Source: Bradysia coprophila
Taxonomy: Eukaryota > Arthropoda > Insecta > Diptera > Sciaridae
Length of the DNA: 64,000 nucleotides
NCBI RefSeq assembly: GCF_014529535.1
Contig: NW_023503727.1
Coordinates: forward strand, 1,736,001-1,800,000
Direction: 5' to 3'
The notes under the pieces are model-generated. The model saw nothing but the letters and a program-made list of their open reading frames with translations. It ran no database searches and was not told the origin of the DNA. Position 1 is the first letter of the stretch; each line of letters begins with the position of its first letter. The translations under genes were made by a program, and so were the position numbers. Shown here one piece after another: positions 21,401-33,480 of this stretch.

Positions 21401-23269
21401 ATGATCTGATCAGTTCCAAAATTGATCGACAAATGATTCAACTGAACTTATAAATTTCAATACGCAGTCAGTACACTAGTTTTTTTCGATTTCGTGACCA
21501 TTCAAGTCATATCTGGTGAGCTGGAGTGGTGGACTAAAACAGGCGGTAGGACAGGAACGTGACAAAAGCGTTTATTTCTTACGTTCACGGAATTACTCAT
21601 CGGCAACAGTGATCAGACTCTAAGGTATAGTAAATGTCATGAAAATGTTTTGGGAATAGTGCTGATCTACAAGAAATGATCGCAGTGTTGAAGTAACTAA
21701 AGATTGTTAGTTCTTGTGTCTCCATTCGATTAAAGAAACTATCGGAATTTTATACGTTCGATTTGCATAAACTCTTATTGAATTACCTTTTACGCCATTT
21801 GGTTCTCTTAAATCTTAACAATTATACTTCACAAAATGTATGGACTAGTCAACCTTAGTTAGTTTTTATTTTGCAAAAAAATGAGAAACCATATTTTTTC
21901 AAGTCTTTTTTTTATTATTCAAACGTCTCCAAAACGTGTTGTAACAAAAGGAAATTTTGGATTGGAAAAAAGATTCAATTTTGTAATGAAAATTAGATAT
22001 TTTCTTTTCATTTAACATTTACATTTTGGTGTAACAAAACAGTCAAATTGTTGTCTATGGATAAAATATCAACTTGTGATTGATTTTTTTTTTAAATGAC
22101 TGTACGTGTTGCAAGTGCAATCGTTTCTCGATTAACTCGACTTTTTTAAAATTTTATTTTTTCATATTTTTCATTCGTTATCATTTACACTTCTTCTCCA
22201 TTTTTGTTTTTTTATTTTTTATTTACTCTTTCTCGTTAATATTTAATAATAAATTACAATTTTATAACAATTTATTGTTCAACACTGAGATAATTTATAA
22301 GATAAGAAAAATGTTGAAAAACGATAAATTTAAATCTAAAAAATTAAAAAACGAAAAATTGTTATCTTCATAAATGTGTTATGTATTGGTGTCTATTTAT
22401 AATATTTTTTTTAGTATTAACATCCTACCGTTTTTATATAAAAAATAAAATATTTTTAGTGGATAAAGAAAAGATTCACATTTTTTTCGTGTCACAAATT
22501 AAAAATCGAATACAAAAAACACATTTGCATGTCAAAAAACGAATATAAAAAAATCTAAAATTAAAAAATAAATAAATTTAGTAAAAAATAACGAATTGGG
22601 GGGGTTCATTAAAATCTGTTTGTTTTTATTCTTTTTTTAAAAAAAAATCCTTTTTTAAAAAGGACATCGATGTAAATTTCACTTTTTTTATAATTTATTT
22701 TTTGTTTTTTTGTTTTTAGATTTATTTACAAATACTTTTTCTTAGTTGTTTGCATTACCATTAATAGTTGATTTTGTGTTGTTGTTGTTCTCAATTATTT
22801 TTTTTTTCTTTTGCTTTTAAAATAATAGCTCCACATTACTATAAATTTACCTTAGTTTTCATTTGTTTTTTTCTTTTTATCTTAACCATTTACATTTACC
22901 TATTAGATGAAGACATTTTGCATCGACAGTGGTAGATCTCTTTTTTCGCATTTCATTTTTTATTATTTTCATTTTTAAATAAAAATTATTCTTTTTTGTA
23001 AAATTATCCTTTTCACTTCTCCTTTAATCCTTCCCTTAAATACTTATCCAAATTTTATTTCTTTTGATTATTTTCTGTTTTACTCTTTTAATATCGTTTT
23101 ATCCGACGAAAATTGTGATAAAAAGAAAACTCTTTCCACTCACACGTATTCAGATCATACCTCCAGACAGCGTCTAGACACATTTTTTTATCTAAAACAA
23201 TTCTTTAGCAGTCCACAGCTATTGTAACAGACTTGGGCATTAATTGTAACAATATTTAGGCAATGTTCA
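15500..23269. other. AT-rich non-coding stretch downstream of the CCCH gene
   Basis: About 7.8 kb dominated by T-runs on the plus strand (A-runs on the minus strand). I find no reading frame with domain content. It follows the stop codon of the minus-strand CCCH gene, so its right part could be 3' UTR. Local items are a run of 13 G at 20096-20108 and a 9-bp minisatellite at 21194-21238. Confidence 0.6.
21194..21238. repeat. 9-bp GTGGATGCC minisatellite
   Basis: Five 9-bp units (GTGGATGCC, GAGAATGCC, GTGGATGCC twice, GTGGATGCT). Open in several frames because the unit is a multiple of three, but no gene context is seen. Confidence 0.8.
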
Positions 23270-23526
23270 CTATGCTGTTGTAGTGGAATTATTATTGTTG
23301 TTGTTGTTAGGATGATTGTTGTTATTGTTGTTGTTACTGGTGTTGCTGCTGCTGCTCTTATGTATCAAATCAACCCTATCAGTTGACTTATGTATAGTTG
23401 CCATAACATTGGCTGGAGGTATAACAACTGGTATATGATAATATTTACATTGTTGTCGTCTACAGGCACCTTTCGCATGATCTCGGCATACGGATACGCG
23501 TTGATCAAATACTTCTACTTTGTCTC
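23270..23526 (-). CDS. CCCH zinc-finger protein, last exon (second finger and Asn-rich tail)
   Basis: Terminal exon of a spliced minus-strand gene. The acceptor is CGTTTTAG before position 23526, and the stop TAG is at 23270-23272. The 257 nt supply the last two bases of a Gly codon and 85 codons including the stop. It encodes VSVCRDHAKGACRRQQCKYY followed by H, a C-x7-C-x4-C-x3-H finger of the kind seen as the second member of muscleblind-type pairs, then IPVVIPPANVM, a duplicated IHKS motif and a Ser/Asn-rich tail ending STTTA. The finger probably binds single-stranded RNA. No nearby paralogue other than mbl is seen. The family may be ZC3H10-like or an additional muscleblind-like pair; I cannot decide from sequence alone. 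Confidence 0.8.
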
Positions 23527-24396
23527 CTAAAACGATTTAAAGTTAAAGTTAGTGGTGTACATACACACTGTAGTTTTAAAAATGTAGGAATAAAGGCTGG
23601 AATCGACTGTACTATTCGTTGCAAAGCATGGGAAACCAGAACAACAATCAATTATTCAATTATGTTTAAAAGATGTCGTGAAATACCACCCCATCCATCA
23701 ACTACTGTAGCTCTCACGTTTTTGAACGTTTTCACACAATCAGAAAAGCATATTATTAGCAAGACCAAATCTATTACTTCTTTTGTTCTCAGTATTTTCA
23801 TAAGATTTTCAGACAGTCTTTTGCTTCAGCAGAATCAACTATTCATTTTGCTAAAAAAAAGTCACATTAGCGAAAACGATGTGTTGTTTACACCTACAGA
23901 TGATAGCTGTCTCATCCATTCTTCTGTTAGAGCTATTCTACCTTGTTTAGTTACTAAAAGCTTTCAATCTGCACCTTTTACGGTTGTCAGATCGGGTACA
24001 TAGAAAAAAATGTCTTTTGATTTTCTGAAGCTAATTCCCATCGTTCCATTAATTTTAATGAAACTGCATTTAATGACAGTAATTCGATTCCAATGAAAGA
24101 GAGCTTTACATAAACTTTGAAGTAAAATGTCGAAATCTATTTTCCATTGCAAAGACTGCGATGGTAAAAGTAAAATTCGAAATAAAAATTAATTTTTTAT
24201 GGAAAACTCAATGTTATAATCCGATATTGTACCGTTCCCACGTGGACTAATTAACGTGCTGGGTAAAATTTGCTCCAATTTATTATTAAACAGAAATTTT
24301 TTCCCTTCTACAAGAACTTTTACGAAACAAGTTTTTTCTTTGTGTGCTCAAGTCTTTGTAAGTCGGTGCATGTAATATTGATAAAAGTATACAAAC

Positions 24397-24481
24397 CTTC
24401 CATTAGATGAACAAAACGGCAAGTTGGACGATTGCACATTGATCTATTAAAATCTTGGCACACCGGGAGGGTGTCCAGTAA
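24397..24481 (-). CDS. CCCH zinc-finger protein, exon with first finger
   Basis: An 85-nt exon with acceptor TTTTATAG before 24481 and donor GTTTGT after 24397. It reads LLDTLPVCQDFNRSMC then NRPTCRFVHLME and ends one base into a Gly codon, which the next exon (23526) completes. The finger spacing is C-x7-C-x4-C-x3-H. The first finger of a standard muscleblind pair has x6 in the middle spacing, so this pair is of a different subtype. The exon is small but the GC content and splice signals stand out from AT-rich surroundings. Confidence 0.8.
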
Positions 24482-25798
24482 CTATAAAAGGGAGAGAAAA
24501 GAGAAAATGGTCTTCATTAGTTGGATTTTTGATTCCGAATGTCTGGCACGGTGTGTTTTTGCTTAAAAGCTAATCTCAAAATTCAAAGAAATGGATTTAT
24601 CATTGAAAAAACGTAAAACAACGGAACAAAAAAAAACATAAAATTGAAAGAGTCCAGATTATTGATTTTAAGATGAAAATAAAATTAATTCAAAGCAAAA
24701 CGGGAAAGTTAATTCGGAATTTTTAAATTAACAAGAAAAAAATTAATTTTCCGATCGTCGAATTTTTAGAAAAAAATAAATTATTTTGTGTTTAATTGTG
24801 TGTCATGTTATCCTACAGATTGTTGAGTGATTATTGTTAACAAGTAGGTTCTGAAGAATTCAACCTTTTTTTTGACTATTAATTTTCGTCGTTAAAGTGT
24901 TTACTCTTTCTCATGTTTATCAAGATATTATTCGTTTATTCGAGATTATTTTCGTTCAATTAGTTTTATTAAAACAAAAGAAAAATTAATTTGCCAAACA
25001 AGAAAGCCATTGAAAATGAGTCGTGCAACTAATTTCGACAAAAAAGCGTTAATATCCAGTTAAACGGCAGAAACGAATGAAACGACCAACAAAACTCAAT
25101 TTTATGCCAATAGTCCGTTCGAGAAGTTTAAATAAAACCAAGGCACTTCTAGCAATAAACTAGACTGGACAGATGTCATTTTGTCAATTCACGGAATCAT
25201 TCGCACTGAAATGGTGCTGGGATAAAAGTCTTTTGTTTATCTTTGCTGTTTCAATATATGGAATGTTATATTACGAATATGCCCGTATGTGATAGTCCCA
25301 TAAAAAGATGGACATAAAATTCGGAGATTGAAATTAAGAGCAACCCTTTGCAAATTTGTAGTCTTCATTCAGGCGGAAAAATATTCGTTTTTCGATGATT
25401 TTCTCTGAACCAAAATCTTCTTTTGATAAAGTAAAACCATTAAAGCACGCAAAAATGTGTTACTTTTAAAGAAAAAATTGGTTTGTGGGTGATAACTTAT
25501 CCCATATGGATAAACCTTTGAAGATTGTGTCATCAAGAAACGAATATTTTTCCGCCTGAATATAGGCTGCAAATTTGTAAAGGGTCAATTGCTCTAAACG
25601 CTGCTCTCGCCATTTCTTTAGAGCCCTTATTATTCGGAATTTGTTTTTGAAAAGGTTTTTTAAAATTAATAAATTTCAGACTTTTTAAGACTTTTTGGGA
25701 ACATAAGAACTTTTGAGAATTAATTCCTGAAATACTAAAATTTAAGAACTTTTCAGAATTTATTAGAATTTCATGAATTTACGATTTGATATTCCGAA

Positions 25799-26372
25799 TA
25801 GGGCTCGGAACGGGTCGGGTTCGGTCAGACCGGAACCCGAACTTGATCTTGACCCGAACCTGAACTAAGAATTCGGGTTCAACCCGAACTTGACCCGAAC
25901 CTGAATTTTCGATTTTGGTTCAAACCGAACCCGACCCGAACCCGAAGTTATTCAACCCGAAGTTGACCCGAACCCGAAGTTGACCCGAACCCGAATTTCC
26001 ATTTCGGGTTTGACCCGAACCTGTTCTGAACCCGAGATCTTCAAATAAATCAGGTCCGGTTCGGGTTAACCGGAAATTTTTGGCATTTTTTAGTGTAAAA
26101 TTTTCGGGTCACCTGAACCGGACCTGATCTATTTGAAAAATTCGGGTTCAGATCAGATTCGGGTCAAACCCGAAATGGAAATTCAAATTCGGGTCAAGTT
26201 CGGGTTGAATAACTTCTGGTTCGGGTCGGGTTCGGTTTGAACCAGAAATCGAAAATTCAGGTTCGGGTCAAGTTCGGTTTGAACCCGAAGTCTTAGTTCA
26301 GGCTCGGGTCTAAAACCGGTTCGGGTCATAACCTGAACTGATCAGGTCAACCCGAACCCGTTCCGAGCCTTA
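25799..26372. mobile_element. hAT-type element made of CCCGAACC repeats
   Basis: Ends TAGGGCTCGGAACGGGT and the complement of CCCGTTCCGAGCCTTA, with exact 8-bp flanks ATTCCGAA (25791-25798 and 26373-26380). The 574-bp interior consists of degenerate 11- to 17-bp units such as GACCCGAACCCGAAGTT and, in the right half, the inverted TTCGGGTC units, so the whole element folds back. It lies in the intron between CCCH exons 24397-24481 and 29181-29239. Confidence 0.85.
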
Positions 26373-27587
26373 ATTCCGAATAATAAGCACTGTAGAGAAC
26401 TGACATTATCAAGAAGTTCTGAATTTAAAGTCAAATGGTGGCGCCACCATGTAACATTACATTTTATGTCCATAAGACACAGTCATATCCATAAATTTAT
26501 GTGCAGTGATTCAGTCCCTCTCTTTATGATATTATATCAAGTCTAGTTTATTCCTCGGAGTTCATTGATGACAATAATAAAAAAACGTTTTCCGAAGCTT
26601 AAGACTTTCATGGGACGGTTGGAGACAATGACAATTATATTCGAATAAAATCGATGCATTGTAATTAATCACGGAAATAAAATTGAATTTAGCGAGGATA
26701 GATATTAACACGAACACATTCAGAGAATTGTGAATGAAAGTTTAAGTTTATAAGTTTTTACTGTAAATATTTCTAGAGAAAAAAAAACAAAAGAAGAAAA
26801 ATCCAATTTGCAAGAAACTGCCCGTTGTTTATCCTTAAGGAAAATTATTATAATTAAATGGAAATTCTAAGCGATATAAATAAAACGGCAGCTACAGTTT
26901 GCTACGCAGAAGGTTTTTTTTTTCGAATTCGTTTTAAGCTGCAGCAGAAAAGCTTTATTTGACTATGTACATAAATTGCCGTTGCAGCAATTAAGCCTCT
27001 TTATCCCCTCTAATTATTGTAAAATATGTTTCGCTTTTTTTATTTATTTTATAAATAGAAACACCATGGAATGTACGGAAGAGAATGGAACAACAACAGC
27101 AAAAAAAAAAGGAAAAACAAGAATTATTAAAAGAATAAATTAATTTCATTTTAAATAATGTTTTTGCTCTGTACAAAATGCAATTCTCGTTTTCTCGTAT
27201 TCCATAAAAGCCGGTAGTCGTGTAATTATTCTCACTGATATAATTTCATTAGAAAAGCTTTATTAAGCAAACTTTTTCGGCCATTAAAATGAGAGCAATG
27301 TACAATAAATACGTTCCCGCTGCGGTGTTAAGTCTGTTTTTAATTATTACTGATTTTTATTAATATCTGATTTGGGGTGAGTCGTTTGTTTGTATCGCCA
27401 AAATTAGTGGGAAACAATAAACGTCGATTGGAAATTTTTCTTCTTTCATTTTCGATGTTTGGTTAATGGTCGCGTGTTTTTTGATATCCGTCGATTTAGT
27501 AACAGAGTGTCTTCTTTCTCTCTGACATATTTGTAGTTCTGATGTCACATGAATTAATCAATAAAGAAAACTAAGTCGTCTCGCTAG

Positions 27588-28533
27588 GAGGGATTCTTTT
27601 GAATTTCGACTGACCGAAATCGGCGCTATTTTTTCCGGGACTTTTTTATATATGCCTAGTTAGGCCTTGGTGCCTAGGCCCCAAAACCAGTCTCAGATAT
27701 TTTTGATCTTCCATACCTGGCTGGTTGTAAGTGGCCAAAAGTCGAAAAATGAGGTTTCGTAGTTCGGATTTCATTTCAGTAAGGTGGCAAGGACACGGGC
27801 GTGTATGGGTTCGTTGGAAAGCTGAGGTCAAGTACTCCTGGGGCAAATATTAACTTCATAAAATTTGCTGATAATCGGCCGAAAATATGACTTCTGGAAA
27901 ATTTCTCAGAATCGATGGAACCTCCGTGAACTTTGATGAGAGCTGTGACCTCACTAATGCAATTATTTGATTAAATTATTACTTATTATGAATGTGTAGG
28001 ACCTCAGCTTTACAGCGATACGCATAATTACTAGTTTGGCGGAGTGAAACACACAGTTTTCATCTGTTACGTAGTCACGTACCAAACTACTAAATATGGA
28101 TATCGGTGTAAAGCTGAGGTCCTCCACATTCATAATAAGTAATAATTTAATCAAATAATTGCATTAGTGAGGTCACAGCCCTCGTCAAAGTTCACCGAGG
28201 TTCCATCGATTCTAAGAAATTATCCAGAAGTCATATTTTCGGCCGATTATCAGCAAATTTTATGAAGTTAATATTTGCCCCAGGAGTACTTGACCTCAGC
28301 TTTCCAACGAACCCATACACGCCCGTGTCCTCGCCACCTTACTGAAATGAAATCCGAACTACGAAACCTCATTGTTCGACTTTTGGCCACTTACAACCAG
28401 CCAGGTATGGAAGATCAAAAATGTCTGAGACTGGTTTTGGGGCCTAGGCACCAAGGCCTAACTAGGCATATATAAAAAAGTCCCGGAAAAAATAGCGCCG
28501 ACTTCGGTCAGTCGAAATTCAAAAGAATCCCTC
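27588..28533. mobile_element. Long foldback element with ~430-bp arms
   Basis: Left arm from GAGGGATTCTTTTGAA (27588 to ~28020) is inverted in the right arm (~28098 to 28533, ending CAAAAGAATCCCTC), with a ~77-bp loop. Flanks share only TAG (27585-27587 and 28534-28536), which would suit a 3-bp target duplication. Matching 66-codon frames in the two arms (MPQEYLTSAFQRTHTRPCP) are arm copies of one sequence, with no known domain. Intronic to the CCCH gene. Confidence 0.85.
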
Positions 28534-29180
28534 TAGATGATTTAATTAACGAATTATAGTCTCTGCCAATTTAGTTAATATTCTGTTCCGAACTGAGAGA
28601 AGATTCAGTACGTCTTTCGACGCAATTTAAAAATTCCATCAGGCTACGGTGACAGTGGTACTGGCACAATGTCCTATAAACAAATACTACACGTATTAAT
28701 CTAGCGAATCATAATTGAAAAATAGATTTAAATTCATCAATAGACTAGCACGTATGCCACTCAGTGGTGAGCTGAAAACAAAGCATAACGACGTTCGACA
28801 ATTCAACGTCGTAACGTTATACTCTTGGCGAATGATTCGGTGACTTAGTTTTCCCATTAAAATTATTCAATTTACCAAAAACAAAATTCGAATTCTCAAC
28901 CGATAACATGAAAACACGCTTCGAAGCATCATTAACGTTTGTTAGACTCGGAAACGTTGGCCCGACCGACACCAAGTTTTTATCTCCAACCATTTACTTA
29001 AATACGTAAGAAAACTTTGCTTCTGCAGTAAATGGTGAAAAAGTTTCATAAAAACTTGCAATCGGTTGGCCACCACTTTCCCAGTACGAAAATCTTAAAA
29101 TTTAACATAAAACAAAAGTTTACGCTGTTGAAGCTAGCAAAACTACAACCAAAATTCTAATTAAAAGCATTTTTTTGTAC
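28534..29180. other. Intronic DNA of the CCCH gene
   Basis: No exon, RNA gene or repeat that I can support. Confidence 0.5.
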
Positions 29181-29239
29181 CTGTCCATTGGCATCAGTGT
29201 AGATAACGTAGGGAGCGTTAGGGGGTACATTATTAGATG
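29181..29239 (-). CDS. CCCH zinc-finger protein, 59-nt exon
   Basis: Acceptor TGTGCAG before 29239 and donor GTACAA after 29181. The 59 nt are two bases of an Ala codon plus 19 codons: SNNVPPNAPYVIYTDANGQ. It joins in frame to the LLDTLPVC exon at 24481 and, upstream, to the 24-nt exon at 35073-35096. Phase agreement on both sides is the main evidence. The peptide has no named domain and forms the lead-in to the first zinc finger. Confidence 0.65.
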
Positions 29240-29860
29240 CTGCACAGTATAATGAGAATAAGCACCCCCAATGTACAATATATTTTTTTGTAACATAGTG
29301 CATGCAGTGGCGGCGATCAGGCAATATAACGTTTCACAATTTTTTTTAAATTTTTTTTTTCAGTGTGACGAACCGTAAAACAATGTGTACGTAAAGAAAC
29401 GAAACAATTTTTGGATGTTCGATCGATGAGTAGCAGAGTTATTTGTGTTGAAAAGTGCAAATTATAAAGAAATTTTTTGATAAACAAAACGTTCGTAGAG
29501 ATAGAAAATTAACAAACGAAGTAAAACGAAGAGAGTTTGTTTGTTAACCGAAAATGTTAACATTTCGTGTCCATTTGATGTTTTGTGTTAAGTTTTTGAA
29601 AGCATGTAAAAATAAAAGCAAAATTTCAGATTAACATGCTGAGTTGTTATGTAAATTAAAATTGAAATTAAAAGCGCGAAACAACAAAAAATCGAACAAA
29701 ATAACGATCGGTTCAAGATCAGTTAGTAGTTTGATCCCCTGTCATGTTCATTCCAGATTTTTTAGCGTCAATTTGGCTAGGAAAAATTAGAGCCTAAGTA
29801 TTCTAGAGTGCCTAAAATATCACTAACCGTTTTGCTTGTTATTTCTTTCAAGTTGTTCAA

Positions 29861-30086
29861 GGGATCATTCATAAAATACGTAACGCTTTTTCAGTGCTGT
29901 CATCACAACTAAATCCTAAATAACTCGAGAAATACGCGCTGTGTGAAGTTAAAACCATGTTCTTTCCCACCATTTAGGAGGTTGAACATAGTTTTGTCTC
30001 CGTAGGTCGCGTATTTCTCGACTTATTTAGGATTCAGTTTTGATGACAGCACTGAAAAAGCGTTACGAAATTTATGAATGATCTCT
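29861..30086. mobile_element. MITE with GGGATCATTCATAA ends
   Basis: GGGATCATTCATAAAATACG and the complementary right end (..AATTTATGAATGATCTC) are inverted. The following CGTAACGCTTTTTCAGTGCT also pairs. Arms are ~90 bp with few mismatches. Related ends (GATCATTCATAAATTACGT-like) occur as MITEs in many insects. No clear target duplication. Confidence 0.75.
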
Positions 30087-30204
30087 GGGGCGACGTATCG
30101 ATCATATGTAGGAGTGACAAGGGAACATTCCTCTCATAAGAACAGCAACAAATTTCAACTGAACGAATCAGACTGATTCAATCAGTATGAACAGGAACAC
30201 GAAG

Positions 30205-30375
30205 CAGGGCTTACTTTAGAGAATTTTAATTCTGAAAATTCCGAAAATTCTGAAAAAATTCCGAAAAAGTTCCGAAAAATTCTGAAATAATTTTTCGGAA
30301 TTTCTCAGAACTTTTTCGGATTTTTTTCAGAATTTTCGCAATTTTCAGAATTAAAATTCTCTAAAGTAAGCCCTG
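30205..30375. mobile_element. hAT-type MITE (CAGGGCTTACTTTAGAG ends)
   Basis: TIRs of about 36 bp are perfect from CAGGGCTTACTTTAGAG inward. The interior is ATTCCGAAAA and ATTCTGAAAA repeats that also pair, so the whole 171 bp is a hairpin. Exact 8-bp flanks ACACGAAG lie at 30197-30204 and 30376-30383. Diverged sequence of the same AATTCTGAAAATT type occurs near 32600-32760. Confidence 0.9.
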
Positions 30376-30386
30376 ACACGAAGCAC

Positions 30387-32941
30387 TATCGATTGAAATA
30401 TTTCAGATCAATACGAGAATACTTAAGAGCCAAACTTACCCAAACGAAATTTACACACAAAATGTGGATCATCACAAGCGGTCAGGCCTCACTCATAAAA
30501 TATGTCACGCGTGACAACTATTTGCATCTCTTACTATCACATTTTCAACCATATCTTTTATCTATTTCGCACATATGTTTTTGAACGATCCCTCAGATTT
30601 TAAAACTACCAACTGATCTTGGAAGTAATCGCAAGTTTTGCACAATTTTTCACTGATCAGTAGTTGATATAATATCCGGAGCCTGAGGTAGAGTTTGAGA
30701 CAGACGAGAAGAGAAACTATTCAGAATGAAGAAGATAATTCATTTAGTTCGACAGGTACAATGGCAGGTGTTTTTCTCTAAATAAATGCAGTACAAATAT
30801 GACTGTGAATGGGACCATAAGCGTGAATTACAAGCACGTAAATCCATTGAAAATATATTGTTCACGTCGTATAAAGGGAGGAAAGTATAATGAGCAGTTA
30901 GAGCAGTGTATGGCAAATACGGATACCAAATTAAGCGATCACACATAACAAAAAAAAAACTTTTACTATTCGGCCCAATGATACATTTAAAAAAGACAAA
31001 GAGCTGAAGAATTGCCGAGGGGTGCACACGCACATGCTGAACTGATTTACGGGACAAAATTGCAATATTCATACTGTCCAAAGTGCTTTTGCCCCCTCTG
31101 AGAAATGTTTCTATTTTGCTAAATCGAAACTGAAACACTGGAAAGAGTGCACTAATTCGAAGACAATAATGGCTGAGCTTTTCGGATTTTTTTTTTTTTA
31201 TTTGTTTTCATGTGTGATGCATAACTTACCGCTCAGTTAATAGTTAATTTGTGCGAAAGGTGATGAGGATGCTAAACGTAGCTGTTTGGCGCACAACATG
31301 GATTGGATTGGATTACTTTATAATACAACAGACATGGTATAACTTGGGGCCAATCTGAAAATATGAAAATTTTGATGAAACTTTAATTTTTCGTTTTGCT
31401 GTAAGTTCCTCCGAATGATTTGATCCGATAGTGGATGAGGATTGAAGGCAAAATGAAAAGCAATTTTTTTTTTAAAGGACGGATATGAGAAGTTTTGAAT
31501 GGGCACTACAGTTTTCTTTTATGCATTTTTGATTACATTTCGAGAAAGAGACAGAGAGAGATTTTAATTTCGGAAACTGGTGAATCTACACGACGATGTT
31601 TCACTATGCGTAGAAGCCTTGACGATGCCTTAGAGTATTTATGCAAGATTTTTTTGTGTGTGTGTAATTAACAAGTTTTCCTTTTACTTTTCCTAACCAG
31701 TCTCAACATGTTCAGATGTTATATCAACTACTGATTTTTCGTTGCATGCAAAACAAGTAAAGTTTGTTTTTAAAAAAAAGTTTGAAGTCAAATTAAAGCA
31801 AAAACGAAGAAGGCAAAATTTAAATTATTTAGCCAAAAGAACTTCTTGTTCGTCTCAGATCGTTAAATAAATTTTACGATTTCTATTTAAACATAGAATG
31901 AATTAGTGGAAAAGAAATAAGCCAAGGGGATGGATTAAAGACACACTGTTCTACATTAATATGATAAAACACACTCTTTAAGGCGGCACTTTAAAGCTGA
32001 AAGCAAATACAAAAAATTATTCGTCATTTTTCTGTTTATAAAAGGTATTACAATGAAGTAAACACTAAGAGTTCTTCACTAAAAAAATTTAAACGAATAA
32101 AAAATAATTTTTAAAAACAAAACACATAACCAACATTACCATTATTCTTCTTATCCATTTTATTTTTGGAGAGGGTATTAAAGGAGTTAGTGTCGGACAA
32201 AATATTTTGCAATTTACTGTTACAAGTTAGTTTTGCTTGGTCGTAAGAAGGCACACAAGTTTTGTTTTTCTTTTCTTTTTCTACAGCGGCAACAGCGGTA
32301 GATAGGGTAGCAGCGGCGGCAACACACACAGCATACGGCAACACGCTCTTGTATTATTATTGTTTTTTTTTTAAATCATTTTACAATGTTCAACATGCTA
32401 CTATTTCTCATAAAATTCAATGTTAATGGATGAGTATAATCAAACACAATTAGGTTATCACTTAAAGCTGATTGAAAAGTTCTTTTTTTGAATTGCTTTT
32501 AAGTCTAATTTGCCTACACACACTGTTGTTTCATGTTTATGTAGTATTGTGTACGGTGGTTTGACATGTAAGCACAGGACCGTTTTTAGGAGTTTAACAT
32601 TTAAAAATTTGGAAAATTCAGTAATTTCAGCAAAATTCCCAGAAAATCATGAAAAAATTTCAGAATTTGTTGGGAATTTTTCCGAAATTTAGATTTTTTT
32701 CCCGACGTTTTCAAAATTCTCAGAATTTTTGGAATTTTCACAATTTTTAGAAAAAAAGGCTGTCGAAAATGTTGAATGTTTCAATTATGAGAAATTTATT
32801 GTGAATCACAAGAAGTTTGCTTTCGTTTGTAAACCGAATACGGTTGTGAACGTAGCCAAGGTACGTTGGGTACGTTTAATGGAATCTGTTGGTATATGAA
32901 AAAGACCAAAGGTATGTTTATGAACCAAATCCACGCCATTA
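30387..32941. other. Intronic DNA of the CCCH gene
   Basis: Mostly AT-rich. A possible partial MITE occurs at about 30486-30595 (CTCATAAAATATGTCACGCG and TGAACGATCCCTCA). Degraded AATTCCGAAAATT-like sequence is at 32600-32760. A 132-codon minus-strand frame at 30740-31138 has no recognisable domain and no coding-like composition; I do not call it. Confidence 0.5.
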
Positions 32942-33038
32942 GTCGTATAAATTTATACGTCAGAGAGAGAGCTTTTTTCTCCTTTGTTACGATCTGTCAG
33001 TTTTTCTATTTTGCGATTTAGTATGGAAATGAAAACTA

Positions 33039-33257
33039 AAATTGAGATATCTTTGCTGTTTTATGTGGTTTTCCATATTTTTTGGACCAAAATGTTTTAA
33101 AGTGTGTTTGGAATCGATTGACGTTAACAAAATAATAAAATAGAAACAAATATTTTCACACAATCTGTTAATGCCAATCGATTCCAAACCCATTTTAAAA
33201 CATTTTGGTCCAAAAAAATATGAAAAACCACTTAAAACAGCAAAGATATCTCAATTT
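33039..33257. mobile_element. Nested mariner-like MITE 1
   Basis: AAATTGAGATATCTTTGCTG and its complement form the ends, flanked on both sides by TA (33037-33038 and 33258-33259), the target of Tc1/mariner elements. The 219 bp fold into a hairpin with ~95-bp arms. Confidence 0.8.
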
Positions 33258-33259
33258 TA

Positions 33260-33383
33260 CAGTGAACAACATCTCAAATGTCTCACTGTCATTTTTTTCA
33301 GAGAATGTCATTGTGAATTTGCAATGACACAATAAAATTCTCAGAAAAATTTGACAGTGAGACATTTGAGATGTCGTTCACTG
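33260..33383. mobile_element. Nested mariner-like MITE 2
   Basis: CAGTGAACAACATCTCAAAT and its complement (ATTTGAGATGTCGTTCACTG) form the ends, flanked by TA at 33258-33259 and 33384-33385. The left TA is shared with MITE 1, so the two insertions are exactly adjacent. The length is 124 bp. Confidence 0.85.
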
Positions 33384-33480
33384 TAGTTTTCATTTCCATA
33401 CTAAATCGCAAAATAGAAAAACTGACAGATCGTAACAAAGGAGAAAAAAAGTCTCTCTGACGTATAAATTTATACGACTC

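Larger units (their letters stand above)
32942..33480. mobile_element. Outer foldback element hosting two nested MITEs
   Basis: GTCGTATAAATTTATACG and the following GTCAGAGAGA..CTCCTTTGTTACGATCTG are inverted at 33385-33480. The two arms are separated by the two inserted MITEs described next. Removing those, the outer arms nearly touch at GAAAACTA / TAGTTTTC, so the outer element was itself a ~190-bp palindrome. Confidence 0.8.

Noticed and set aside
21116..21404. Frames of 63 and 76 codons containing a DAVDAVDA or MPWMPWMP repeat
   Set aside because: Produced by the 9-bp minisatellite; no start, splice or domain evidence.
30740..31138. 132-codon minus-strand frame as a gene
   Set aside because: No domain, low-complexity residue use, and it lies within an intron of AT-rich DNA where such lengths occur by chance.
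31227..31310. Possible exon ending at a GTAAGT donor near 31228 on the minus strand
   Set aside because: All three frames meet stops within 60-75 nt, and no acceptor is placed to avoid them.
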